This document shows, piece by piece, positions 16,493 through 26,153 of a DNA stretch of 64,000 bases (the first letter of the stretch is position 1; each line of letters starts with the position of its first letter). The position numbers and the translations under genes were made by a program. The stretch comes from Pseudomonas sp. MWU13-2100 (GTDB lineage Bacteria; Pseudomonadota; Gammaproteobacteria; Pseudomonadales; Pseudomonadaceae). The DNA is taken from assembly GCF_023242365.1 (NCBI RefSeq), contig NZ_JALLIX010000015.1:62001-126000 (forward strand). Reading direction: 5' to 3'. Under the pieces are notes generated by a model. That model saw only the letters and a list, made by a program, of their open reading frames with translations, did no database searches and had not been told where the DNA came from.

Positions 16493-17547
16493 GGGTTTTT
16501 CTTCCCGTTGAGGATCAGCGAGATGAAGAACGGCACGCCAATCAACGAAGTGACCACGCCGATGGGGAATATCGCTCCGGGGATCAGGGTTTTGCTGACC
16601 ACCGAGCTGGCGGACAGGATCAGCGCGCCGGTGATGAGCGAGGCCGGTAGAAAGAACCGTTGATCCTCGCCGATCAGCATGCGGGCAATGTGTGGCCCGA
16701 CCAGCCCGATAAAGCCGATGGTGCCGACAAAGGCCACCGGGAACGAGGCCAACAGGCTGACCATGATCAGGGTCTGAAAGCGCAGGCGCTTGACGTTGAT
16801 GCCGAAGCTGGCGGCCTTGTCATCCCCCAGGCGCAAGGCGGTCATGGCCCAGGCGCGTTTGGCGAAGACCGGCAGGGTGATCAGGATCACCAGGCAGACC
16901 ACGCCGAGTTTTGGCCAGGTCGCCTTGGTCAGGCTGCCCATGGTCCAGAACACCACGGCGGCGACCGCTTGCTCGGTGGCGAAGAACTGCACCAGCGCCA
17001 GCAGTGCGTTGAAGGTGAAGACCAGGGCGATCCCCAGCAATACGATGGTTTCGGCGGTCACACCGCGCCGCAGGCTCAACAGGTGGATCAGCAGCGCGCA
17101 GAGCATGGCCATGATGAACGCGTTGAACGGCACCATGTATTGCGCCGCAACCGGGAACAGCGCGACACCGAATGCCAGGCCCATGGCCGCGCCAAAGCTG
17201 GCGGCCGCGGAAATGCCCAGGGTGAAGGGGCTGGCCAGCGGGTTGTTGAGGATCGTCTGCATCTGCGCCCCGGCCAATGACAACGCCGCCCCGACTGCCA
17301 CGGCCATCAAGGCCACCGGCAAGCGGATTTCCCACATCACCACCCGCACTTGTACGGGCGCGGTATCGGGTGAAAGCAGTGCGCCGAGCACTTCGCCCAG
17401 GCTGTAGCGCGCCGGCCCCAGCGCCAGGTCAAGCAGTACGCTGAACAGCAGCAGCGTGGCGAGCCCGGCGAGGATCAGCCGTTTGCGCCGCACCCGTTGG
17501 CGGTAGGTATCGCTCTGTACGATTTGCGCTTCACCCAGGGCGCTCAT
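16486..17547 (-). CDS. Ferric-siderophore ABC transporter permease, FecCD type
   Basis: A 353-residue FecCD/BtuC-like permease. Hydrophobic segments run throughout; RLPVALMAVAVGAALSLAGA and the NPLASPFTLGISAAASFGAA stretch are family hallmarks, as is the later GTIGFIGLVGPHIARML. A single gene encodes the permease, so it should act as a homodimer. Its start overlaps the stop of the binding-protein gene (ATGA). Confidence 0.92.
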   Translation of the reverse strand: MSALGEAQIVQSDTYRQRVRRKRLILAGLATLLLFSVLLDLALGPARYSLGEVLGALLSPDTAPVQVRVVMWEIRLPVALMAVAVGAALSLAGAQMQTILNNPLASPFTLGISAAASFGAAMGLAFGVALFPVAAQYMVPFNAFIMAMLCALLIHLLSLRRGVTAETIVLLGIALVFTFNALLALVQFFATEQAVAAVVFWTMGSLTKATWPKLGVVCLVILITLPVFAKRAWAMTALRLGDDKAASFGINVKRLRFQTLIMVSLLASFPVAFVGTIGFIGLVGPHIARMLIGEDQRFFLPASLITGALILSASSVVSKTLIPGAIFPIGVVTSLIGVPFFISLILNGKKNPW

Positions 17548-18734
17548 GGCTGGCTCTCCTGCGGTTTCAGGCTGACGAAGTAGCCGGGTTCGTAAGGGAC
17601 TGGCAGGAACCGTTCATGCAGTTCGCGAAACGAAGCATCGGGATCGAGATCGGCAAACAGCGTCGGATGGAACCACTTGGCCAACTGCTGGATGGCGACG
17701 AACTGATAGGGGCTGTTGTAGAACTGATGCCAGATGGCATGGAAAGCCCGGTTCTCCTGCGCCTTGATTCCGACATAGGCCGGGCGTTGGGTGTACCAGG
17801 TCAGTTTCCGCCGGGCCTCTGACAGGTCCGCTCCAGGGCCCACGCCGACCCAGTGCCCGCCGGGGGCAAAGGCTTCCCAGTTGGCGCTGGTGACCACCAC
17901 CTGGTCCGGGTTGGCGACAATGACCTGCTCGGGGTTCAATTGCCCGAACGTGCCGGGGATGATGCTCCTGGCGATGTTGTTGCCGCCGGCCATTTCGACG
18001 AAACGCCCGAAATTCTCGTTGCCGAAACTCAGGCAGCAATCCTCGGTGTAACCGCCAATGCGTTCGATGAATACATTCGGTCGCGCGGGCCGATGCGCCT
18101 CGATCACATCGGTGACGCGGCGGATCTGCTGCTTGCGAAAGTCGATAAAGGCTTCGGCCCGTTCTTCCTTGCCAAACAACTTGCCGAACAGGCGCATGGT
18201 CGGTTCGGTGTTTTCCATCGGGTTGTTGCGAAAGTCGACATACACCACCGGAATGCCCACGGCGTTGAGCTTCTCGATGTAGCGGGCGTCCTCGGTGGCG
18301 TGCTGGGCTTCGATATTGAGGAAGATCACATCCGGTTGCAGGGCGATCGCCTGTTCGATGTCGAAGGTGCCGCTCTCGAAGCCCCCGAAGGTCGGGATAT
18401 CGGCGATGGCGGGGAATTGGCGCAGGTAGGCGCCGTAGGTGTCGGGATCGGACTGGATCAGGTCCTTGCGCCAACTGACAATCCGTTCCAGTGGGTTGTG
18501 GGTGTCCAGCGCCGCCACCAGGTACAGCTGACGGCCTTCGCCGAGAATCACCCGCCGGACCGGAATATGCACCTTGACCTGGCGTCCCAGCAGGTCGGTC
18601 ACCGTGACGGCCGCGGGGTCCCGCTCGGCTGCCACGGCGTTGCGCGGCGTCAGGGAGCAAAACAGTGCCATGCCCAGCAAGCCTGCCAGTAGCCGGGCGG
18701 TCAGAGCGGGGCTGCGTCGTTGTACAGATGCCAT
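17544..18734 (-). CDS. Ferric-siderophore periplasmic binding protein, FecB/FhuD type
   Basis: A 396-residue periplasmic binding protein with a signal sequence (LTARLLAGLLGMALFCSL, cleavage near AVAA) and then VTVTDLLGRQVKVHIPVRRV, the usual opening of cluster-8 iron-complex binding proteins. IALQPDVIFLN and INPEQV-type segments of the PeripBP_2 fold are visible. The start at 18734 was chosen to give a normal signal peptide; the longer frame to 18965 runs into the TonB receptor gene. It overlaps the permease gene and would accept the siderophore from the receptor. Confidence 0.88.
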   Translation of the reverse strand: MASVQRRSPALTARLLAGLLGMALFCSLTPRNAVAAERDPAAVTVTDLLGRQVKVHIPVRRVILGEGRQLYLVAALDTHNPLERIVSWRKDLIQSDPDTYGAYLRQFPAIADIPTFGGFESGTFDIEQAIALQPDVIFLNIEAQHATEDARYIEKLNAVGIPVVYVDFRNNPMENTEPTMRLFGKLFGKEERAEAFIDFRKQQIRRVTDVIEAHRPARPNVFIERIGGYTEDCCLSFGNENFGRFVEMAGGNNIARSIIPGTFGQLNPEQVIVANPDQVVVTSANWEAFAPGGHWVGVGPGADLSEARRKLTWYTQRPAYVGIKAQENRAFHAIWHQFYNSPYQFVAIQQLAKWFHPTLFADLDPDASFRELHERFLPVPYEPGYFVSLKPQESQP

Positions 18735-18798
18735 GGTGAGAGCCTTTGCAGAGGCCAGCTCAGGCAACGGTCCAGGCCGCTGCCCAAAACTGAACGTT

Positions 18799-21231
18799 TC
18801 AGAAGTCGACGCTGGCCGACAGTTGCAGGGTGCGTGGCGAGCCTTGGGAGAAGGCCCCATAGGACGCGACGCCGGACCAGTACTCACGATCGAACAGGTT
18901 CTGCACGGTGGCCCGGAAGGTGGTCGGCCGCTCGGCGATCCGGGTGCTGTAGCGTGCGCCGACATCGAAGCGGGTCCACGGATCGAGTTTCTGCGTGTTG
19001 GCCTGGTCCACGTACTGGCTGCCGGTGTAGATAGCGCCGCTGGTCAGGGTCAGTCCTTCAACCCAGGGGGTATCCCATTCGGCCCAGAGATTGGCCTGCA
19101 CTTCAGGGACCCCCACGGGGGTATTGCCGCGATTGGCGACGGTGCTGGTCTTGGTCAGTTCCGCGTCGAGGAAGGTCACGCCACCCAGCAGGCGGGTGCC
19201 CTCGGCGACTTCGCCGAAGACATTCAGCTCCACGCCACGGTTGCGTTGTTCAGCCCCTACCGAGAACACACCGGAGGCCAGTTCGCCGCTGGGCTTCTTG
19301 ATCTGGAACAGGCTCAGGGTGGAGGTAAAGGAGCCGTAGTCGACCTTGACCCCGACTTCCTGTTGGCGAGAGATGTAGGGGGCGAAGATTTCGCCGGAGT
19401 TCGAGGCCGTGGCCGGGGCGATGTCGCCCTTGCTCAAGCCTTCGATGTAGTTGTAGTAGAGCGACACGTGCTCCCAGGGCTTGACCACCACACCGAACAA
19501 CGGCGTGGTTTTGCTTTCGTCGTAAGAGGTGGTGACGATGCCGGTGGTACTGTAGTTATCAGACTTGATGTTTTGCTTTCTCAGGCCGAACGTGACCTGC
19601 AGGCGTTCATCCATCATCGACAGGGTATCGGCCAGCGCCGCGCCGGACAGTTCGGTCTCGGATACTTTCAGTGCTTGCGGGGTCGCAATATCGGGTTTCG
19701 GGCGGTCAATGGGATGGTAGATGTTCGACAGCACCGCCGGACCGGAGATGATCCCCCGCGACAGCTCGTCCTGATAGTGGGTCACCTGGAACGTAGTGCT
19801 GTGGCTGATCGGGCCGGTGTCGAAGCGCAGGCGGGCGCCGGCATCCACGGTGTAGCGTTCGACCTCGAATTTGTAATAGCCGGGGATTGAAGAGGTGTCC
19901 CCGGCGGCATTGAGGATGGTCGGGGTCTGATCGGAAAGGCGGGCCACATCCGATTTCCCGCCGCCGGCATGGGCGAACAGCGTGAGGGCGTCGTTCAGGT
20001 CATATTCGGCGCCGAGCAACGCGGCCTTGTCGCGGGTTTGCGCCCAGCCCCAGTCCTGGGTGACATTGATACGCCCGTCGGCGGCGGAGGGCAGCTTCAC
20101 GCCGGAGGCGATCAGGAAGGGCCGCGAGGGGGCGTCGAACTCTTCTTTCTGGCTGATCAGGTCCAGGGTCGTGCGCAGGCGCTCGCCCTGGTAATCGAGG
20201 GCGATGGCGCCGATGTTCACGTCCCGCGACTGGCTGTCGATGGCGGTGTCGCCTTGCTGGGTACTGCCGTTGATACGGATACCGAACTGGCGTTCTTCGC
20301 CAAAGCGGCGGCTGATATCGACATGCCCGCCGACCTGGGTGTTCAGGCCGTAGCTGGCGGTGAAGCGGGTCAGGTCCTCATCGAGGGAACGTTTCGGGAC
20401 CACGTTGATCACCCCGCCGACCCCACTGTTGGGCGACATGCCATACAGCAGGGCTCCTGGGCCCTTGATCACTTCGATACGCTCGGCGTACTCGGTGAAC
20501 ACCCGGTAGTTGGGGGCCACGCCATACACGCCGTCGAAAGCCAGCTCCCCCAGGTTGCCTTCACCCACCGGGAAGCCTCGGATGAAAAACGAGTCGACCA
20601 CGCCACCGGTCTGGCCGGTGGAACGTACCGAGGAGTCGCGCTCCAGCACGTCGGCCACGGTGGTGGCCTGTTGATCCTTGATCAGGGTCGAGGTGTAGTT
20701 GCTGACGCTGAAGGGCGCGTCCATCAGATCCTTGTTGCCCATCAGGCCGAGCCGTCCACCACGGGCCACCTGGCCGCCGACGTACACCGGCGGCAAGCCG
20801 TCCGGGCGCCCCCGGGTGCCGGTGATGGTGGTTTGCGAAAGGGTCAGGCCGCCCGCGCTATCGACTGCTCGTGGCGCCAGGGTGTAGCTGCCGTTGCCGC
20901 GCGCAAGCATCTCCAGGCCGCTGCCGGCCAGCAGTCGGCTGCTGGCTTCCTGGGTCGAATAGGACCCCGAAAGCCCGGGGCTGGTCAGCCCCTCGGTCAG
21001 GTCCGGTTGAAACGACAGGGCAATTCCGGCTTCGACAGCAAACCGCGACAAGCTGGCTCCCAATGGTCCGGGGGCAATGTTGAAGGCGCGGACCGCAACC
21101 GTATCCAACTGTGCGGGTGTGGCCGCCAGGGCGATGGGGGGGGCGAGACTGCTCAGGGCCAGGCTGAGGAGCGCGCTGCGCACAGCCAGTTTCAATAAGC
21201 GATCCGAACGCGGAGATCGTGCGACGAGCAT
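18799..21231 (-). CDS. TonB-dependent siderophore receptor with N-terminal signalling (STN) domain
   Basis: An 810-residue outer-membrane receptor. A signal peptide (about residues 1-36) is followed by an STN domain (FNIAPGPLGASLSRFAVEAG, about 50-125) that contacts a FecR-type sensor, a plug domain (QATTVADVLERDSSVRSTGQ with the NSGVGGVINVVPKR hallmark) and a 22-strand barrel ending in phenylalanine (LSASVDF). With the adjacent FecR- and FecI-like genes it forms a cell-surface signalling system, so expression should rise when the ferric siderophore is present. Closest in kind to FpvA/FhuE/FoxA-type receptors; ligand not predictable. Confidence 0.93.
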   Translation of the reverse strand: MLVARSPRSDRLLKLAVRSALLSLALSSLAPPIALAATPAQLDTVAVRAFNIAPGPLGASLSRFAVEAGIALSFQPDLTEGLTSPGLSGSYSTQEASSRLLAGSGLEMLARGNGSYTLAPRAVDSAGGLTLSQTTITGTRGRPDGLPPVYVGGQVARGGRLGLMGNKDLMDAPFSVSNYTSTLIKDQQATTVADVLERDSSVRSTGQTGGVVDSFFIRGFPVGEGNLGELAFDGVYGVAPNYRVFTEYAERIEVIKGPGALLYGMSPNSGVGGVINVVPKRSLDEDLTRFTASYGLNTQVGGHVDISRRFGEERQFGIRINGSTQQGDTAIDSQSRDVNIGAIALDYQGERLRTTLDLISQKEEFDAPSRPFLIASGVKLPSAADGRINVTQDWGWAQTRDKAALLGAEYDLNDALTLFAHAGGGKSDVARLSDQTPTILNAAGDTSSIPGYYKFEVERYTVDAGARLRFDTGPISHSTTFQVTHYQDELSRGIISGPAVLSNIYHPIDRPKPDIATPQALKVSETELSGAALADTLSMMDERLQVTFGLRKQNIKSDNYSTTGIVTTSYDESKTTPLFGVVVKPWEHVSLYYNYIEGLSKGDIAPATASNSGEIFAPYISRQQEVGVKVDYGSFTSTLSLFQIKKPSGELASGVFSVGAEQRNRGVELNVFGEVAEGTRLLGGVTFLDAELTKTSTVANRGNTPVGVPEVQANLWAEWDTPWVEGLTLTSGAIYTGSQYVDQANTQKLDPWTRFDVGARYSTRIAERPTTFRATVQNLFDREYWSGVASYGAFSQGSPRTLQLSASVDF

Positions 21232-21253
21232 GGAATGGTGACCCTTTCGGCAA

Positions 21254-21264
21254 GATTGAGAAGT
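21254..21264 (-). repeat. 11-nt motif upstream of the TonB receptor, shared with the FecI-like gene
   Basis: GATTGAGAAGT on the + strand (ACTTCTCAATC toward the gene), 23-33 nt upstream of the receptor start. The identical 11-mer lies 19-29 nt upstream of the FecI-like gene. A weak Fur half-site or other shared control element is possible; chance cannot be excluded. Confidence 0.3.
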
Positions 21265-21346
21265 GCTTCCTTCCCTAGCCAGCCGAGATCAGAAAAAGTA
21301 TCACCCACGGTGCAATATTTTTTAATCCGGGGGGGGGCAATGGATT

Positions 21347-22324
21347 TCAAGCGGGGGAGAGGGTTATCCAATAACCGCTTAAATGCCCGGTGGCGACGAT
21401 CGGGTAGGTTTGCACCAGCATGCCGAGGGTGCGTCGGCTGTCGCTGATGGGGAAGGCGCCGGAGATGCGCAGGTCGGCAATCGCCGGATCGCAGCGCACG
21501 AAGCCTTTTCGATAGCGCGCCAGTTCGGCCACGAAGTCGGCCAGGCGCATCTTGTCGGCCATCAGCAGACCCTGGGTCCAGGCGCTGGCGGCGCTGTCCA
21601 CCGGGACCCGCTGGCCGAAGGCCCGCGATGAAAAGTCGGTGCGTTGTCCGGCATTGACGATCAGTGGGGCGACACCGCTGTCAGTGGGCAGCTCGACCCT
21701 GACAGCGCCTTCCAATACCGCGAGGTGCGTTTGGGGTTGCTCTTCACGAACGGTAAAGCGCGTACCCAGTGCCTGTATCCGCCCCTGGCGAGTGCTGACC
21801 AGGAACGGTCGAGGCTGCGCCAATACGTCCGGCGCGGTTTGCACCAGGATCTCGCCTTCACGCAGTCTGATCAGGCGCTGGTTGGCGTCAAACAGCACAT
21901 CGATGGCGGTGTCGGTGTTCAGGGTGATCCGCGAGCCATCCTCAAGAAGCAATTCGCGGCGCTGGCCAACGGCGCTCTGGTAGTCGGCCGTCCATTGTTG
22001 CGTTTCCAGCAGTTTCCAACTGCCCCAGCCGACCGGCAAGACCGCCAGGATCGTTGCCAGTTTGGCCAACGCGCTGCGCCGGGAGGGATTGTTTGGGCGA
22101 TCCAGTGCCGACATCGCCAGGGAGCGTGGCAGTGTGCCGAGCTTGCCTTGCAGGATCTGCGCGCGGGCCCAGGCGCGATGGCGCTCGGGGCTGCTGCTGC
22201 TCCAGCGCTCCAGGTCGGCGCGTTGGCGGGCGCTGAAATCGCTTTCGCTCAGGCGCATCAGCCACTCGGCGGCCTCTTCCAGGGCCCGGGGATCGATCGG
22301 TGCTTCACCGTGGCGGGCCGACAT
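21347..22324 (-). CDS. FecR-type anti-sigma/sensor protein
   Basis: A 325-residue inner-membrane regulator. The cytoplasmic N-terminus carries DUF4880-type sequence (EEAAEWLMRLSESDFSARQR), a hydrophobic segment near residues 90-105 (LAKLATILAVLPVGWGSWKL) crosses the membrane, and the periplasmic part has the FecR domain (YQSAVGQRRELLLEDGSRIT and LNTDTAIDV). It transmits the occupied-receptor signal to the sigma factor. It starts directly after the sigma-factor stop codon. Confidence 0.9.
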   Translation of the reverse strand: MSARHGEAPIDPRALEEAAEWLMRLSESDFSARQRADLERWSSSSPERHRAWARAQILQGKLGTLPRSLAMSALDRPNNPSRRSALAKLATILAVLPVGWGSWKLLETQQWTADYQSAVGQRRELLLEDGSRITLNTDTAIDVLFDANQRLIRLREGEILVQTAPDVLAQPRPFLVSTRQGRIQALGTRFTVREEQPQTHLAVLEGAVRVELPTDSGVAPLIVNAGQRTDFSSRAFGQRVPVDSAASAWTQGLLMADKMRLADFVAELARYRKGFVRCDPAIADLRISGAFPISDSRRTLGMLVQTYPIVATGHLSGYWITLSPA

Positions 22325-22840
22325 TCAGCTCGCCAGCATCAGGCATTGGACGAAGGCTTGCTTCATGTAGCGCTTGACGGTGATCAGCGCGACGCCGAGC
22401 TGCCCGGCAATGTCCTCGTATTTCAGGCCGCCGATCTGCGACAGCAGGAAGCAGCGTCTGACCAGGGGCGGCAGGGCATCAAGCATGGCGTCGATTTCGT
22501 GCAGGGTTTCCAGCACGATCAAGCGCAACTCGGGCGCGGGCACTTCGGGCGCCGGCAGCAGAGCCAGTGCGTCGAGGTAGGCGCGCTCAAGCGCCTGGCG
22601 CTGATACCAGTTGACGAGAATGCCCTTGGCCACGCAACTGAGATAGGCCCTGGGCTGCTCGATTACCGCCACTTTGGAGGCGAGTATGCGGGCGAAGGTG
22701 TCCTGCGCCAGGTCGGCCGCGTCCATGGCGTTACCCAGCTTCTTGCGCAGCGTGGCGTACAACCAGCCATGATGCCCGCTGTACAAGGCTTCAATCGTGC
22801 GCAGATGATGATGGGGCGGCGCGGAAAGGGTATCGCTCAT
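22325..22840 (-). CDS. ECF sigma factor, FecI/iron-starvation type
   Basis: A 171-residue ECF sigma factor with region 2 (YATLRKKLGNAMDAADLAQD followed by TFARIL) and region 4 (LPPLVRRCFLLSQIGGLKYE, then AGQLGVALITVKRYM). The FecI family's central QPRAYL motif is present. It would direct RNA polymerase to the TonB-receptor promoter after release by the FecR protein. It abuts fecR. The 153-bp gap upstream holds a Fur-box-like sequence. Confidence 0.92.
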   Translation of the reverse strand: MSDTLSAPPHHHLRTIEALYSGHHGWLYATLRKKLGNAMDAADLAQDTFARILASKVAVIEQPRAYLSCVAKGILVNWYQRQALERAYLDALALLPAPEVPAPELRLIVLETLHEIDAMLDALPPLVRRCFLLSQIGGLKYEDIAGQLGVALITVKRYMKQAFVQCLMLAS

Positions 22841-22858
22841 GGCAGAATTGTTTTTTGC

Positions 22859-22876
22859 GATTGAGAAGTATTCACG
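22859..22876 (-). promoter_or_regulatory. Fur-box-like site upstream of the FecI-type sigma gene
   Basis: TGAGAAGTATTCACG (22862-22876) agrees with the 7-1-7 Fur core TGATAAT-N-ATTATCA at 9 of 14 positions, and includes the 11-mer also found before the TonB receptor. Iron-starvation sigma genes are normally Fur-repressed. The match is partial. Confidence 0.4.
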
Positions 22877-22993
22877 ATGCTACTTTGCCCCGTACCCGCG
22901 ACGCAAGGGGCAGTTGTTCCGCTCACCCCTGGCGCATGCGCGGTGGCGCCAGCACCACGCAGCTGTGCAATGTCCAAAAAGACTGCTCCTTGC

Positions 22994-24238
22994 TCAGTCG
23001 CCATGGCTGGGCTGGGCTGGCGGTATGACCACTGGCCGATAACGCAGGACGACAATGGGCACCAGGGCCACCACGTAGGCCAGGCAGACGAACAGGTAGG
23101 TATGCTGCAAGCCATAGACCTGGCTGAGCAAACCACCGATGCAGATGCCGGCGATGGAGGCAAACTGGGCGGTACTTTGCGCGATCCCCAGCACATAGCC
23201 CTGCTGCGAGCTGTCGGCGGTTTTCGAGACCAGCGCCATGAGCACCGGTGTCGTGGCGCCCAGCAGCACGCCCCAGATGAAGTAGGCGACGACAAACACC
23301 ACGGGGTTTCGCGTGACGCCGGCGATGGCGGTCAGGCTGATACAGCCGATCACCACGAAGGTGATGCGGTGCAGGGTCTCTTGCCGGGTACGGTGTTCGA
23401 AATACCGCGCCCAGCGTGTTGCCGAGAGGATGAAACCCAGGGCCAGCAGACCGTAGCACAGGCCGACCACCGAATTACTGACCTCGAACACCGAGCTGAC
23501 ATACAGCGAAAACGAGGTCTGCGGCAGCATCCGCGCCAGCAGCAGGATGCCCATGACCCCCAGCAGCGATAGCAGCGGCGTACCTTGCCAGAGGCTGGCC
23601 GGGCGCGGCTGGGCCGTGCTGATTTCCGCCGCCACGGTTTTTTTCACCGGCGGCACATTCGGCAGGGTCATGGCCGCCACGACGGTGCAGGCGGCGCAGA
23701 GTGCCGAGGCAACCAGATTGATCCAGAAGAAGGTGGCGTAATCGAGAATCAAGCCGCCGACCACCGCACCGAGCAACGAGCCGACGTTGGTCGAGATCTG
23801 CAGGATGGCAAACAGCCGTGCTCGCCGCGAAGGGGCTTCGATGCTGACACCGTAGGCCTGGGCCGGAGCAATGTAGCCGGCGAAGGCCCCTTGCAGGAAC
23901 CGTAGCACCAGGATCACCCCAATATCACTGAACAAGGCCAGCCCAAGCTGGGTCAAGGACAACCCGGCCAAGGCCCGGATCATCATCCACTTGTGGCCGT
24001 AGCGGTCGCCGATACGGCCCCAGAATGCGCTGGTGAGAATAATGCCCAGCATCGGCCCGACATAGACGGCGATGCTGGCGAAGCTGAACACCGATTCCGA
24101 TGTGGTCAGCCCGCGCAGATGGACAGGCCAGAACGGCCCGCTCATTTCCATCGCCCCCATGGAGATCAGCTGGATGGCGAACAGAAGATAGATCAGGATC
24201 CTGACGGGCGAACCCTGGATCACACCTGCATGGGACAT
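22994..24238 (-). CDS. MFS transporter, probable siderophore exporter
   Basis: A 414-residue 12-helix major facilitator superfamily protein with the A-like motif between helices 2 and 3 (FWGRIGDRYGHKWMMIRALA). It lies 16 nt after the NIS synthetase gene on the same strand, in the position of exporters in vibrioferrin (PvsC) and staphyloferrin B (SbnD) clusters. Export of the newly made siderophore is the inferred role. Confidence 0.82.
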   Translation of the reverse strand: MSHAGVIQGSPVRILIYLLFAIQLISMGAMEMSGPFWPVHLRGLTTSESVFSFASIAVYVGPMLGIILTSAFWGRIGDRYGHKWMMIRALAGLSLTQLGLALFSDIGVILVLRFLQGAFAGYIAPAQAYGVSIEAPSRRARLFAILQISTNVGSLLGAVVGGLILDYATFFWINLVASALCAACTVVAAMTLPNVPPVKKTVAAEISTAQPRPASLWQGTPLLSLLGVMGILLLARMLPQTSFSLYVSSVFEVSNSVVGLCYGLLALGFILSATRWARYFEHRTRQETLHRITFVVIGCISLTAIAGVTRNPVVFVVAYFIWGVLLGATTPVLMALVSKTADSSQQGYVLGIAQSTAQFASIAGICIGGLLSQVYGLQHTYLFVCLAYVVALVPIVVLRYRPVVIPPAQPSHGD

Positions 24239-24254
24239 GAGTCAGCCTCGGTGG

Positions 24255-26105
24255 TTAAACGGCGTTGAGCGGGTTGGTCAAGGTGTGCTGCAATCGATAG
24301 TTGGAGTACTGCATCAAGTGCATGCGCAGCAACGATCGCGTGGGCCAGGGATCCTCGATGAACGCTTTGCGCTCGACTTCCCATAGCTGCGGCGAAACCC
24401 GTTCGCGCACGGCGGCGAAGGCCCGCTCGGTTTCTTCACGCAGCACCTGCCACATCCGTGTGTTGTTCAAGGCGTACTCCCGGGTCAGCCACAAGGCCAT
24501 TTCATGCAGATGGCTCAGGAACGCCGCATCCAGCACAAACATGCGTACCGGCTCGATATCGTCGACGAATACCGTTGGCAGGATGCCCGCCTGGACATGG
24601 GCTTGCAGGTGGTAACCGCGTTCCTCCAGCAGTGGGGCGTAGGTCCTGCCGTCGCCGAAATCGCGGATCAGCAGACTACTGGCTTTGCCGTCCGGGGAGA
24701 ACAGCACCATGGTGTTCTGTTGATGGGCTTCGAGCCCGATACCGTATAGCAGGTAGATTGCCACCACCGGTTGGGTGACTACCCTGGCGTATTGGCGGAA
24801 CCAGGTTTCCACACGGCTGGCCGTGGCCCGCGCACCGTCACGCTCGATCAGGTCGGTGAACAAGGGCCGGCCGCTGCCGGGCAGCCGGGTGAACAGCGCC
24901 GCCACGGTGATCGGCAGGCCGTTGTCGCTCCGCTCGAAGGCTTGTCGACTGGCGCGATAGACCACCGACAGGTGCCGCCCGGGCGCATCGTCCTGGGTGA
25001 TTGCGTTTTTGTAACGGACACCGATTTCTTCCGGGAAGATTTCCAGGCGCTGATCGAAACCGTTTTCGGCGGCCAGGATCCGGCTGATCACCGTGCTGAT
25101 GCGCGGCCCCATGTGAATCGATTTGGCTTGCAGGCTGCGAAGCTCGCTGGTCATCCAGAGCGCGATGGGCAACTTGATCAGCGGTGCCGTTTCGTCCAGC
25201 ACCGGCAGCATCGTCCGATAGGACATGGTCGGCAGCGTCAGGATATCGGGGCCGTCGGTGATCAGGATGCCGGCTGCGATTTCTTCGGCAAAGGTCTTGA
25301 GCACGTAGGCTTGCAGATGCCAGGCATGGATGGGCAGCGGCAACCACTGGGTTTCATCCAGGCCCTTGGCCCGCAGCGAGGTCTTCCATTGTTCCCATTG
25401 CGCCGGGAAGTTGCTGGCGAACCAGGTGTGATAGCTGGTGACGTGGGGCATGCTTTCGATTTTGGCCATGTCGGCGCGCAACGAGGCAATGCGCAGCGGC
25501 ACCTGGGCGTTGAACTCGGGGGACAATTGCGCGACTTCGGTATCGCTCAGTCCCGGCCGGGATTTCCAGGTCGGATAATACGGGTGGCCTTCCAGGGATC
25601 CCCACTGGTCCAGCAGGATGGCCGCGTCCTTGGTGCCGGTGTGCTGGCGCAGGTAGTCGGTGAAGCTGTCGAGCCCGTGGCTGTCGATGGCTTCGGCCAG
25701 TCGCGCGTTCCACTGCTGACGATACTGCCGCGCATGGGCATCGTTGCTCAGGCTGTTTTCCATGTCCGACTTGAGCCCGGCGACACCTTCATCCGAGGGT
25801 TCGAAATCGAAGCTGTCGCGCAGCACATCCAGCAGGTCCTGATGACTGTGGATGGGCTGGCGAACGCCTTCTTCGGTCTGCAACACCACGTCACCGTCGT
25901 TGACCAGGGTATCGGCCGGTGCCAGTGCGATATCGGAGAAAAACAGCTGCGCGCGCGTGTCCTTCAGGGGGAACGTGGCCTGCTTGCCTTCGGCCGAAAA
26001 GCTCAGGGCCGAACGGTCGAGAATATTCTCCGCAAACAGGCAACGAATCAGCCGTCGCATAGCGTTTTTGCGGGAGTAGGCGATGAGTGTCTTGAGATCA
26101 TCCAT
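24255..26105 (-). CDS. IucA/IucC-family NRPS-independent siderophore (NIS) synthetase
   Basis: A 616-residue NIS synthetase, adenylating a carboxyl group of citrate or a related hydroxy acid and condensing it with an amine or alcohol. Conserved elements: HPYYPTWKSRPG (174-185, nucleotide and substrate pocket), PIHAWH (258-263), KLPIALWMTSELRSL (311-325) and GIGLEAHQQN (455-464). The C-terminal part (about 500-616) is the FhuF-like helical region. It is the only NIS synthetase in the locus, whereas staphyloferrin B and achromobactin systems use three, so a small or asymmetric product is likely. Reaction type (A, B or C) cannot be assigned from sequence by eye. Confidence 0.93.
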   Translation of the reverse strand: MDDLKTLIAYSRKNAMRRLIRCLFAENILDRSALSFSAEGKQATFPLKDTRAQLFFSDIALAPADTLVNDGDVVLQTEEGVRQPIHSHQDLLDVLRDSFDFEPSDEGVAGLKSDMENSLSNDAHARQYRQQWNARLAEAIDSHGLDSFTDYLRQHTGTKDAAILLDQWGSLEGHPYYPTWKSRPGLSDTEVAQLSPEFNAQVPLRIASLRADMAKIESMPHVTSYHTWFASNFPAQWEQWKTSLRAKGLDETQWLPLPIHAWHLQAYVLKTFAEEIAAGILITDGPDILTLPTMSYRTMLPVLDETAPLIKLPIALWMTSELRSLQAKSIHMGPRISTVISRILAAENGFDQRLEIFPEEIGVRYKNAITQDDAPGRHLSVVYRASRQAFERSDNGLPITVAALFTRLPGSGRPLFTDLIERDGARATASRVETWFRQYARVVTQPVVAIYLLYGIGLEAHQQNTMVLFSPDGKASSLLIRDFGDGRTYAPLLEERGYHLQAHVQAGILPTVFVDDIEPVRMFVLDAAFLSHLHEMALWLTREYALNNTRMWQVLREETERAFAAVRERVSPQLWEVERKAFIEDPWPTRSLLRMHLMQYSNYRLQHTLTNPLNAV

Positions 26106-26153
26106 ATCAGCTATCTGCTCGTCGAGAAGTAAAAAGAAGAGGGTATTGCCGAC

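Noticed and set aside
19969..21198. 409-residue plus-strand frame within the TonB receptor
   Set aside because: Opposite-strand shadow of a gene with complete STN, plug and barrel features.
24771..26132. 453-residue frame opposite the NIS synthetase gene (and similar long opposite-strand frames at 5048-6679, 6844-8466 and 16660-17280)
   Set aside because: They are by-products of high-GC codon use on the other strand; compositions are low-complexity (many G, R, A, Q, H) and no family motif is visible, whereas the opposite strand has clear domains.
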